Shown: piece by piece, positions 35,791-43,438 of the stretch
Layout of the letters: every line of letters begins with the position of its first letter
How positions within the stretch are numbered: the stretch's first letter is position 1
NCBI RefSeq assembly: GCF_965216485.1
Contig: NZ_OZ244162.1
Span: forward strand, 1,178,001 to 1,242,000
Source: Algiphilus sp965216485
Lineage (GTDB): Bacteria; Pseudomonadota; Gammaproteobacteria; Nevskiales; Nevskiaceae
Direction of reading: 5' to 3'
Length of the DNA stretch: 64,000 bases
The notes under the pieces: model-generated
Told to the model about the DNA's origin: nothing
Seen by the model: only the letters and a program-made list of their open reading frames with translations
The model's database searches: none
Program-made: the position numbers and the translations under genes

Positions 35791-36897
35791 ATGGCAATCA
35801 ATGAATGGCTCACTAGCCCGGTCTATGGCAATCCTCTGATCGACTGGCTGATTGCGCTGGCTATCGCACTGTCGATCAATGTCGTCGTGGCGGCGATCAA
35901 GTGGGTGGTCGACGCCCGCCTGCGAGTGCTTGCCGAGCGCACCCATACGCCGGTCGATGACTCGCTGGTCGCCGCCGTGCTGCGCAGCAATCAGCTTTTG
36001 ATCCTGGTGATCTCGCTGGCCATTGCCGCGCATTACCTGGTGCTACCGGCGACTCTCATGACGGTGCTGCGCGGGGCAGCGGTCATCGCCGGCTTCGTCC
36101 AGCTGGGGCTCTATCTCAGTGCCCTGATCGAGTTCTGGGCGGCGCGCTCCGAGGCGCGTGCGCGCGAATCGGATATGGCCGCCGCGACCACGCTGCGGGC
36201 CGTCAAATTCGTGGCCAAGGGCATCATGTGGGCCATGCTGTTGCTGCTCGCCCTCGACAATCTCGGGGTCAATGTCACCGCGCTGGTCGCGGGCCTCGGT
36301 GTCGGTGGCATTGCGGTGGCGCTGGCGGTGCAGAACATCCTGGGCGACCTCTTTGCCTCGCTTTCCATCGTGGTCGACAAGCCCTTCGTGCTGGGCGATT
36401 TCATCATGGTCGACAGCCATATGGGGACCGTGGAGCACATCGGCCTGAAGACCACGCGACTGCGCAGCCTCGGCGGCGAACAGCTGGTCTTCTCCAATTC
36501 TGATCTGCTCAAGGCCCGGCTTCAGAATTTCCAACGGCTGCAGGAGCGTCGTGCGGTGCTACGTGTGGGTATCGTCTATCACACCGAGACGGCGCTGATC
36601 GAGCGCGTGCCGGAGCTGATCCGCGAGGCCATCAGCGCGCAGGACGGTCTGCGCTTTGAACGTGCGCATTTTGCCCAGTTCGGGCCTTCTTCCCTCAATT
36701 TCGAAGCGGTCTACTGGGTGCTTGATCCCACCTATATCCGTTTCATGGATCTGCAGCATGCGGTGAATATGGGCATCGTCGAGCGCTTCCGGGCGTACGG
36801 CATCGAGTTCGCTTTCCCAACGCAGACCGTGCATGTGGGCAGTGTCCCGGCGGGGTTGAGCGGACACATCGCCGGGCCCGATCTCAGTTCAGGGTGA
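35791..36897 (+). CDS. Small-conductance mechanosensitive channel family protein
   Basis: The 368-residue protein has about four predicted transmembrane helices. The pore-lining helix NVTALVAGLGVGGIAVALAVQNILGDLFAS has the Gly/Ala pattern of MscS TM3, and a cytosolic beta domain follows (FVLGDFIMVDSHMGTVEHIGLKTTRLRSL). The two extra N-terminal helices relative to MscS suggest an YnaI/YbdG-type member. It would open under membrane tension to release solutes. It is divergent from sbcB across 137 bases. Confidence 0.88.
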   Translation: MAINEWLTSPVYGNPLIDWLIALAIALSINVVVAAIKWVVDARLRVLAERTHTPVDDSLVAAVLRSNQLLILVISLAIAAHYLVLPATLMTVLRGAAVIAGFVQLGLYLSALIEFWAARSEARARESDMAAATTLRAVKFVAKGIMWAMLLLLALDNLGVNVTALVAGLGVGGIAVALAVQNILGDLFASLSIVVDKPFVLGDFIMVDSHMGTVEHIGLKTTRLRSLGGEQLVFSNSDLLKARLQNFQRLQERRAVLRVGIVYHTETALIERVPELIREAISAQDGLRFERAHFAQFGPSSLNFEAVYWVLDPTYIRFMDLQHAVNMGIVERFRAYGIEFAFPTQTVHVGSVPAGLSGHIAGPDLSSG

Positions 36898-36950
36898 ATT
36901 CACTCCCGTGATTTCACGGTGGAGCCACATTGACGCAAAGGAGGTTCATC

Positions 36951-37394
36951 ATGCGTCTGCAAACGTGGATCGCCGTGACCGCTCTGACCCTTCCCCTGGG
37001 TGTCGGCGCGCAGACCGGCAAGGCCGCCCATTGGGGCGGCATCAAGCTCGGTACCAATACCGAGGTGCAGATGCGCACCGAGGCGCAAAGCCACGAGGAG
37101 CCGGGTGACAGCCTGCGCGCTCGCGACGACGCCAAGCGGCAGAGCGTGCGCCAGGAGGCGGAGGCGCTCAGCGACGCCGAACTCGAGGCGCGCGCCCATG
37201 CTGGCCGCGAACTCTGGCAGTCGATGAGCACCGAAGAGCGCGCGTCTGTTCGCGCCATCATGCGCGAGGAGCGCGAACAGGATCGCGCACAGTTGATGCA
37301 GCGCTGGGAGCGCATGTCGCCCGAAGCACGCAATGAACTGCGTGCCCAGGCCCGCGCGAGGATGCGCGCCGGCGGCGCTGCCGACGCGCAGTAA
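36951..37394 (+). CDS. Exported helical protein (DUF3106-like)
   Basis: A strong AAGGAGG precedes the ATG at 36951 by seven bases. The 147-residue precursor has a signal peptide (RLQTWIAVTALTLPLGVGAQ) and a strongly charged helical body. The pattern LWQSMSTEERASVRAIMREEREQDRAQL then RWERMSPEARNELRAQAR resembles the repeated helices of DUF3106 and Spy-like periplasmic proteins. Function unknown. Confidence 0.7.
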   Translation: MRLQTWIAVTALTLPLGVGAQTGKAAHWGGIKLGTNTEVQMRTEAQSHEEPGDSLRARDDAKRQSVRQEAEALSDAELEARAHAGRELWQSMSTEERASVRAIMREEREQDRAQLMQRWERMSPEARNELRAQARARMRAGGAADAQ

Positions 37395-37475
37395 AGCTGG
37401 ACCGAAGGCAGCGGGTGTCGCCGGTGGCGGCACCCGCTCTGCCATGGTCAGCGGCCGGTTGGCTGCCGTGGCCGC

Positions 37476-38342
37476 TCAGGCAGCGAGCGTACCCCGGCGG
37501 TAGTCGTCGAGCGCCTGCTCGATTTCTTCACGGGTGTTCATGACAAAGGGGCCGTATTGCACCACCGGCTCGTGCAGCGGCTTGCCGGCAATCAGCAGAC
37601 ATCGGCCGCCTTCGGCACCGCCAGAGACGCGGACCGAGCGTCCCTCGCCCAGCACGTGGGCGCAGTCCAGTTCCAGGGGTGCATCCCCAACCTTCGCCGC
37701 ACCTTCATCGAGATAGAGGAAGGCGGCGTGCTGCTCCGCAATCGGGAGCGTGATGTCCGCGTGCGGCGCGAGCCACAGGTCGCAGAACAGCGGGTCAGTG
37801 GCTGCCTCTCCTGAGGCATTGACGGCGCCGGAGAGGCGCCAGCCTTCGCCCTCCAGATGCCCGGCGATGCAGCGCAGCTGAACACCTGCGGCCGGCTCGG
37901 CGTGGGGGATGGCGTCGGCCGGAATATCGCGGTAGGCGGGTGGCTGCATCTTGAGAGCGGCGGGCAGATTGATCCACAGCTGAAAGCCGCGCATGCGCCC
38001 GTCGCGCTGCATGGGCATTTCCGAGTGGATGATGCCGCGACCGGCCGTCATCCACTGCACACTGCCTGGACCCAGGTCGCCGGTGTTGCCCATGTGGTCA
38101 CGATGCTGCATGTGGCCGTCCAGCATGTAGGTCACCGTTTCAAAGCCGCGGTGCGGGTGCGCCGGGAAGCCAGCGATGTAGTCGTCCGGATTGTCCGTGC
38201 GGAAGGCATCCAGCATCAGAAAGGGGTCCAGACGCAGGGCAGGCGTGCTGCCGATGCTGCGCTTGAGGCGCACACCGGCGCCGTCCGAGGCGTCCTGGCC
38301 GGGAATGCGGCGAAGCAGGGAGCGGTGTTGCGGTGCGGCCAT
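37476..38342 (-). CDS. Pirin family protein
   Basis: The 288-residue bicupin has the N-terminal pirin metal site in PAHPHRGFETVTYML with partners HRDHMGNTGDLGPG and GRGIIHSEMP, and a C-terminal cupin ending with a helix (NTREEIEQALDDYRRG). Bacterial pirins bind iron and some have quercetinase activity; the substrate here is unknown. AAGGAG precedes the ATG by seven bases. Confidence 0.93.
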   Translation of the reverse strand: MAAPQHRSLLRRIPGQDASDGAGVRLKRSIGSTPALRLDPFLMLDAFRTDNPDDYIAGFPAHPHRGFETVTYMLDGHMQHRDHMGNTGDLGPGSVQWMTAGRGIIHSEMPMQRDGRMRGFQLWINLPAALKMQPPAYRDIPADAIPHAEPAAGVQLRCIAGHLEGEGWRLSGAVNASGEAATDPLFCDLWLAPHADITLPIAEQHAAFLYLDEGAAKVGDAPLELDCAHVLGEGRSVRVSGGAEGGRCLLIAGKPLHEPVVQYGPFVMNTREEIEQALDDYRRGTLAA

Positions 38343-38452
38343 GGGCTTTCTCCTTATTGGAACCTTCCTATCATGCCGCCCGTGCCGCCCCATTCAAGCG
38401 AAATGCATTGGCGTTCACCTTCAAGCATTCTGAAGGTGCTAGACGGTGGCCC

Positions 38453-39115
38453 CTATCGGTCCATCCAGCGGCGCTGCAACTGGCCGCGGATGTGGTGCAG
38501 TGTCAAAGCCACTTGCTCACGCTCGACGCCGTCATGCAGTGACGCTAGCGCCTGATCCAGTTCGTACAGAATCGCGCGCGCTCCGGCATCGCGCACCTCG
38601 CTGGCAATCCAGCCCACCGCCACCAGGCGCTCACCTTCGCTCACCGGCTCGACGCGATGCAGTGTCGAGGCGGGGTAGAGCAAACAGTCGCCGGCAGCGA
38701 GTTTGACGCAGCGCTCGCCGCCGGGCTCCTGCACGCAGAGTGCGCCGCCTTGGTAATCCTCCGGCGCGGACAGGAAACAGGTGAAGGACAGGTCGGTGCG
38801 TACCCCTTCGATGCGCGCATCGTCGACGTGCAGTCCATAGCCCATGCCGCTGCGATGACGGCTTACCTGGATGCGGGCGAAGCGGCGGGGGCGGGCATAG
38901 GCCTGCACTACGGGGTGGGCGCGCAAGCGCTGCTCGATCATGCCGGCAATGGCAAGCGACGGAGCACTGTCTGGTGCAAGCTGCTCGTTGTGCTTGACGG
39001 CGCGGGCGCCACCGCGTGCGGAGTGTCCGCCATCAATGAAGGGTGCATCGCCCGCTAGCACCTCGTGGATGGCTTCCAGGGCATGCGCATCGAGAACACC
39101 GCCGACGGCAAGCAT
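38453..39115 (-). CDS. Fe(II)/2-oxoglutarate dioxygenase, PiuC/PKHD family
   Basis: The 220-residue protein opens LAVGGVLDAHALEAIHEVLA. It carries the facial triad: His and Asp in YGLHVDDARIEG and the distal His in LYPASTLHRVEPV, with the 2-oxoglutarate Arg later in GERLVAVGW. PiuC-type hydroxylases sit beside TonB siderophore receptors and respond to iron. The ATG at 39115 is five bases after the stop of the upstream exported protein gene, so the two form an operon. Confidence 0.87.
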   Translation of the reverse strand: MLAVGGVLDAHALEAIHEVLAGDAPFIDGGHSARGGARAVKHNEQLAPDSAPSLAIAGMIEQRLRAHPVVQAYARPRRFARIQVSRHRSGMGYGLHVDDARIEGVRTDLSFTCFLSAPEDYQGGALCVQEPGGERCVKLAAGDCLLYPASTLHRVEPVSEGERLVAVGWIASEVRDAGARAILYELDQALASLHDGVEREQVALTLHHIRGQLQRRWMDR

Positions 39116-39120
39116 CGCGG

Positions 39121-40032
39121 CTACTGGATGGCGCTGGCGGCGAGTTCGATCCGCGCGGTGGCTCCAAACAGGCGACCTGGATCGCGGTCCAGCTTGGGCG
39201 GGGGCACCAAGTCGGTCCACAATCCGGAGATACGGTCGAGTTGCGTGCGCGCCACCTCGACCGCCGAGGCAACGCCGGCGCGCTGCATCTGCTGATCATT
39301 GGCGCTCAGCGCGTCGAGCTCGGCGCGCGCCACGCGCACGAAGCCGAGTGCATCCTGGTATTCGTGGGCATTGACCACTCGGCCGTCATCCAGCGCCACG
39401 GCATACTCCTGAGCGGCCGCGCGCAGCAGCTGGATGATGACGCCGAAGCGGGTCTTGGCATCCGCACGCTGCGCCACCGGCACGGCGGCTGCGGCGGCAT
39501 CCAGACCGTCTTCCACAGCGGCAAAGGCATCCTCCACCGCGCCGATCTCAGCACCTGTCTCGACCTGCGCGGCGAGCTGCTGCAACGCCTCGGCGAATCC
39601 AGGTGCGCCGCGCACCTCCAGGGCGGGCTTGAGACCGGCATAGAGTTCGTCGGCCGGATGCTTCATGTGCGTGGCAGCGGCTTCGCGGTGCCCGTTGCGG
39701 TAGAGGTCCACCCCGATCGTGAGGTGGCCGCGGATCAGACCCAGCCGCGCCAGGTACACGCTGTCGTCGCGCAGGATGGAGGCCTTGCGGCCTTCTCCTT
39801 CTCCTTCACCTTCACCTTCACCTTCACCCATCGCTTTGCCGACACCTTCCGTGGCCTGAGCCAGGTGCATCGGAGCCTTCTGCACTGCAGTGTCCGCGCT
39901 CGCAAGAGCCGGGCCCGTGGTGCCTAAGGCCACGCTGCCGCTCAGGGCGGCGATGCCGAGACGGTAGATCGGTTGCAGCCGAAACCGGTCGGGGGCGGTA
40001 CTCGCTGTGGAGCGGGGCGCGTCTTTGGTCAT
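39121..40032 (-). CDS. Exported protein with Gly-Glu repeat, probable iron-uptake accessory
   Basis: From the ATG at 40032 the 303-residue precursor has a long signal (LGIAALSGSVALGTTGPALA) and a (Gly-Glu)n tract of six to seven repeats encoded by a hexanucleotide repeat at about 39796-39833. An alpha-helical domain contains LARLGLIRGHLTIGVDLYRNGHREAAATHMKHPADELY. The His/Met/Glu pattern and its link to a PiuC-like oxygenase suggest a role in iron handling; I do not recognise an established family. Starts at 40062 (ATG) or 40068 (TTG) are possible. Confidence 0.6.
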   Translation of the reverse strand: MTKDAPRSTASTAPDRFRLQPIYRLGIAALSGSVALGTTGPALASADTAVQKAPMHLAQATEGVGKAMGEGEGEGEGEGEGRKASILRDDSVYLARLGLIRGHLTIGVDLYRNGHREAAATHMKHPADELYAGLKPALEVRGAPGFAEALQQLAAQVETGAEIGAVEDAFAAVEDGLDAAAAAVPVAQRADAKTRFGVIIQLLRAAAQEYAVALDDGRVVNAHEYQDALGFVRVARAELDALSANDQQMQRAGVASAVEVARTQLDRISGLWTDLVPPPKLDRDPGRLFGATARIELAASAIQ

Positions 40033-40046
40033 CGTGATTATCTCGT

Positions 40047-40067
40047 TGAGAATGCGCCGCATTGTCA
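40047..40067. promoter_or_regulatory. Palindrome upstream of the iron-linked operon (Fur-like?)
   Basis: TGAGAATGCG-C-CGCATTGTCA is an inverted repeat of ten-base arms with one mismatch pair, 15 bases before the chosen start. TGAnAAT/ATTnTCA resembles Fur half-sites but the spacing is longer than in the classical box, so the assignment is weak. Confidence 0.3.
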
Positions 40068-40163
40068 ATGGATCGCGTGCAGCGCGTAAAGCGTGTCACG
40101 ACGCAGGCGCTGGGGTGGTCCAGCTACCATGGGCGTCACCAAGGGCAGAAAGGGGGGCCGCCC

Positions 40164-40814
40164 ATGACGGCGCTCTGGTTGTGTGCAAGCTGTGCGCTGG
40201 GGGTGGGGCTGGCGCTCTACGGTGAATCGTCCGGGCGTAGCGTCTTCCAGTGGCTGGGCAAGCCCTTGGCAGCCATCAGTTTCGTCTTGGCCGCACTGTA
40301 TTGGGGGGCCTGGGAGTCCACCTATGGCCGGACCCTGCTCGTTGGGCTGTGCCTGGGCGCGGTGGGGGACGCTCTGTTGATCCCACGTTGGCACGCGCGG
40401 GCTTTCCTAGGCGCGCTCAACCTCTTTCTGCTGGGCCACGTTGCCTATGTCATCGCCTTTGCGGCGCTGCCACTGCACGGTGGTGCTGCCGCACTGACCG
40501 CCGCCGCTACGGTGGCGATGGGCATCGCGCTCGCCTTCTGGCTGTTGCCGCATGTCTCCGAGGACCTGCGCACGGCTGTACTGACCTACTTTGGCGTCAT
40601 CGGTGTCATGCTCGTGACCGCAGTCAGTGCCTGCTGGGCGGGGGCCTCTGCGTTGCTCGCGCTCGGCGCCTTGGGTTTCGCCGCTTCGGACGTGGCCATG
40701 GCGCGCGAACGCTTCGTGCGTGCCTCCCCGGTCAACCGTCTTGTCGGCATGCCTTTGTACTTCGCGTCGCAAATGACCCTAGCGGCCAGCGTGGCATCCG
40801 CTGTAGTGATCTAG
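40164..40814 (+). CDS. YhhN family membrane protein (lysoplasmalogenase-like)
   Basis: The 216-residue protein is almost entirely hydrophobic, with about seven or eight predicted helices. KPLAAISFVLAALYW, GLCLGAVGDALLIP and LFLLGHVAYVIAF are typical of the YhhN/TMEM86 family, where the conserved Asp residues (here in VGDALL and ASDVAM) belong to the active site. Animal members hydrolyse the vinyl-ether bond of lysoplasmalogens; bacterial function is largely untested. The start follows AAAGGGGGG. Confidence 0.85.
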   Translation: MTALWLCASCALGVGLALYGESSGRSVFQWLGKPLAAISFVLAALYWGAWESTYGRTLLVGLCLGAVGDALLIPRWHARAFLGALNLFLLGHVAYVIAFAALPLHGGAAALTAAATVAMGIALAFWLLPHVSEDLRTAVLTYFGVIGVMLVTAVSACWAGASALLALGALGFAASDVAMARERFVRASPVNRLVGMPLYFASQMTLAASVASAVVI

Positions 40815-40833
40815 CCAGCCTTGCAAAAGAATG

Positions 40834-40853
40834 GGCCCCGCGGGAGCGGGGCC
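40834..40853 (-). terminator. Terminator between acetamidase and YhhN genes
   Basis: GGCCCCGC and GCGGGGCC arms enclose GGGA. On the minus strand CATTCTTTTG follows, so it fits best as the end of the acetamidase operon. The plus side lacks a T run. Confidence 0.55.
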
Positions 40854-41051
40854 AAGGAACTACAACGCGGACCTGTTGCCCAGGTTCGCCCCATCCGGCC
40901 TGGGGGCGGAGCGAAGGCCTGGTGCAGTGATGGCGGCCAGCGGGCTGGCCACTTCACGCAATCACATCGGACCGTAATGCGCCGGGATTGCAGCGTGGTG
41001 ACCCTGCATTGACGCGTGCATGACAGGCGCGCGCTGCGCGCGCCGCCGGGT

Positions 41052-41981
41052 TCAGTACGCAATGACCGCGTTCGGGAAATAGGCCGACACCATCCAGTGC
41101 GGCGCATCGACGATTTCGCTGATATGCAGATCGGCGGCCACGCTGATCAGGCAGTAGGCGTCTTCCGGCCGCATGTGATGGCGTGAGCACAGGGTGTCCA
41201 CCAGATGACGTACTGCATCACAGGCCGCGGTCATCAGGTCCGGTCCGATGCCCGTGGTGACGCAGAAACCGCGTTGATGCTCGTTGCGGAGCGGGGTCGC
41301 CGGGACATCCAGCATGGGGCTGGGTGGGCCCTTGCCCTTGTGCAGCGTGATCTGCAGTTGAACGTCCATGGGCGCTTCGACGGCCGTACCGCAGACTTCG
41401 CCGTCGCCCTGGGCGACGTGGGTATCGCCCAGCGACAGCAGCGCCCCCGGAACCGCGACCGGCAACCACAGGCGCGCCCCTGGAATCAGATCCCGACAAT
41501 CCATGTTGCCGCCGGTGCGATAGGGCGGGATGACGGCGTGTGTACCGTGCTCGACCGGTGCCACGCCGATGGTGCCGATGAAGGGGCGGACCGGAATGCG
41601 CACCCCGGGCAGGAATTCCGCCACCTGCGCGTCGTGTCGCGAGACGATCAGATGCGGGCTGGGGAAGTCTTCGGCGAGCAGGCCGAAGCCCGGAATGATG
41701 GCCGTCCAGCCCCAGCCCGAGGGATGAATGTCGAGAATGTCGATGGCCAGCGCGTCGCCGGGCTCGGCGCCGTCGACATAGAGCGGGCCGCTGAGCGGGT
41801 TGGCGCGCTCCGCCGACAGGCCGGCGACGGCGTCGACCGGGGCGTCGGGGGTGATCTGTCCGCCCGAGGCATCGGCACAGTGCACGTCCACCCGGTCACC
41901 GGGGGCCAGCGTGAGGGCGGGCGTGGTGGCCCGATCCCAGCCCAGATGGCGAGCATGGTGGTGGAGACTATGCTGGTGCAC
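41052..41981 (-). CDS. Acetamidase/formamidase family protein
   Basis: The 309-residue protein starts at a GTG (41981) preceded by GGGGAG: HQHSLHHHARHLGWDRATTP, then PGDALAIDILDIHPSGWGW, GVAPVEHGTHAVIPPYRTGGNMDCRDL and GEVCGTAVEAPMDVQLQITL, all typical of the FmdA_AmdA family. Such enzymes release ammonia from formamide or acetamide. The start overlaps the 3' end of the ADP-ribosylglycohydrolase gene by 14 bases. A much longer upstream frame is the shadow of that gene. Confidence 0.9.
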   Translation of the reverse strand: MHQHSLHHHARHLGWDRATTPALTLAPGDRVDVHCADASGGQITPDAPVDAVAGLSAERANPLSGPLYVDGAEPGDALAIDILDIHPSGWGWTAIIPGFGLLAEDFPSPHLIVSRHDAQVAEFLPGVRIPVRPFIGTIGVAPVEHGTHAVIPPYRTGGNMDCRDLIPGARLWLPVAVPGALLSLGDTHVAQGDGEVCGTAVEAPMDVQLQITLHKGKGPPSPMLDVPATPLRNEHQRGFCVTTGIGPDLMTAACDAVRHLVDTLCSRHHMRPEDAYCLISVAADLHISEIVDAPHWMVSAYFPNAVIAY

Positions 41982-42750
41982 GCACTGCTCCCCGGCACTG
42001 CTCGAAGCGGCTGACGACCTCACGCATGTCGACCGGCAGGCGATCACGCATGGGACGCAGGATGCGTGGCGGGATCTCGCCGTAATAAGCCTCGGCGATG
42101 GCGCCGGCGATGCAGGCCTGGGTATCGGCATCGCCGCCCAGACTGATGGCCTTGCGGATGGCGTCCTCGACGTCGCTCGATGCGAGGAAGGCGATGATGG
42201 CCTCGGGTACCGATCCGGGGCAGCTGGCATCGAAGCCATAGTGCGGCCGGATGTCGTCCAGGCTGCGATCCAGGTCATAGCCAAAGCTCAGGCGCAGCCG
42301 CAGGCGCAGATCCTCGCGGGTGATCCCGCGGCGTGCCAGAAACACCGCCAGCGCCACGGCCTGTGCACCACGGATGCCTTCGGGATGGGCGTGCGTCGGC
42401 AGCGCGCTGTCCCGCGCGGCCTCCAGAACCGCGGGCTCCTCGTCGTACAGCCAACCGATGGCGGAGACCCGCATGGCCGCGCCGTTGCCGAAACTGCCAA
42501 GGGGGGCATGCGGTGCACGCAGCCACTGCGCAAAGCCGGCGCCGTAGCCGGCGTGCGGATAGCGATGCCCCCAACGCAACAGGGCGGCGCGGTAGTCGGC
42601 GTCGCGCATGGTGGCGTCGGCGATGGCAATGGTCAGGACGCTATCGTCCGTGGCACGGCAATGCGGATCCCAGAGCGGGAAGTCCTCGTGCTTGATCGGT
42701 GCCGCCTCGTAAACCGAGCCGATCATGTCTCCGGCAATGGCTCCGAGCAT
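41968..42750 (-). CDS. ADP-ribosylglycohydrolase family protein
   Basis: The 260-residue protein has LGAIAGDMIGSVYE at the N terminus, the metal-binding ATDDSVLTIA, GSFGNGAAMRVSAIG and the C-terminal GGDADTQACIAGAIAEAYYG. These are the acidic motifs of the DraG/ARH family that holds two Mg ions and removes ADP-ribose from proteins or small molecules. No ADP-ribosyltransferase (DraT) gene is adjacent, so the substrate is open. Confidence 0.92.
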   Translation of the reverse strand: MLGAIAGDMIGSVYEAAPIKHEDFPLWDPHCRATDDSVLTIAIADATMRDADYRAALLRWGHRYPHAGYGAGFAQWLRAPHAPLGSFGNGAAMRVSAIGWLYDEEPAVLEAARDSALPTHAHPEGIRGAQAVALAVFLARRGITREDLRLRLRLSFGYDLDRSLDDIRPHYGFDASCPGSVPEAIIAFLASSDVEDAIRKAISLGGDADTQACIAGAIAEAYYGEIPPRILRPMRDRLPVDMREVVSRFEQCRGAVRAPA

Positions 42751-42784
42751 GTCGCCTCCGCGTCGCAGGGCGCTTCAGGGTATC

Positions 42785-43438
42785 TCAGCCTTCCGGCTTG
42801 TAAAACAGGGTGACGTGCCGCGCCGGCATTTCCACACGCCAGCCAAACTGGGAGGCGATCCACGCCATGGTGCGCTGGGAATAGAACAGGACGTGGGTCG
42901 GGTCGCGCAGGTAGTGCCACTGCGGCAGGTCTTCCGGAGCGCGGGGCGGGGTGCCGGTCATGACCCCCAGCCAGCCGCCCGGACGCAGCAGGCGGTTCAG
43001 CTGCGCAAGTGTCTCGGCAGGGCGATGCAGATGCTCGAAGACCTCGCTGGCAGTGATGAAGTCGTAGCGATGGGTGAGGCAGGCGCGGTCCGGCGCGTAG
43101 ATCGGGTCGTACAGCGCCACCGCATGACCGGCTTCACGCAGCATGGCGGCCAGGGCCGAGCCATCGCCGCAGCCGAAATCCAGACCGCGCGCGGCTGTCG
43201 CCAGGCGCCGTTGCAGGGCATCGAAGAGTGGCTGCAGGAAGCGGCGGTAACCGGAGTCATCGGGCGCATTGCGATGCAGTTGATAGTAGGCGCGTTCGCT
43301 CTGGGCATCGGGCCACTGCGCGGGATCGCGTTGCATCAGGCCGCAGTGACCGCACTGTCCGAAGTCGACGCCGCGAACGCAACTCAGGTGCCGCACGGCC
43401 GCCTGCCCGCAGAGCGGGCAGGCGCTGTCGTCAAACAT
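42785..43438 (-). CDS. SAM-dependent methyltransferase with N-terminal zinc ribbon
   Basis: The 217-residue protein begins FDDSACPLCGQ with a partner CGHCGLMQRD (zinc ribbon, about 6-40). It then has motif I LDFGCGDGSALAAML of class I methyltransferases and ITASEVFEHLHRPAETL. The layout is that of Methyltransf_23 family members acting on sugars or small molecules. The ATG at 43438 lies inside the end of the RND gene (8-bp overlap), an odd partner for an efflux operon. Confidence 0.85.
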   Translation of the reverse strand: MFDDSACPLCGQAAVRHLSCVRGVDFGQCGHCGLMQRDPAQWPDAQSERAYYQLHRNAPDDSGYRRFLQPLFDALQRRLATAARGLDFGCGDGSALAAMLREAGHAVALYDPIYAPDRACLTHRYDFITASEVFEHLHRPAETLAQLNRLLRPGGWLGVMTGTPPRAPEDLPQWHYLRDPTHVLFYSQRTMAWIASQFGWRVEMPARHVTLFYKPEG

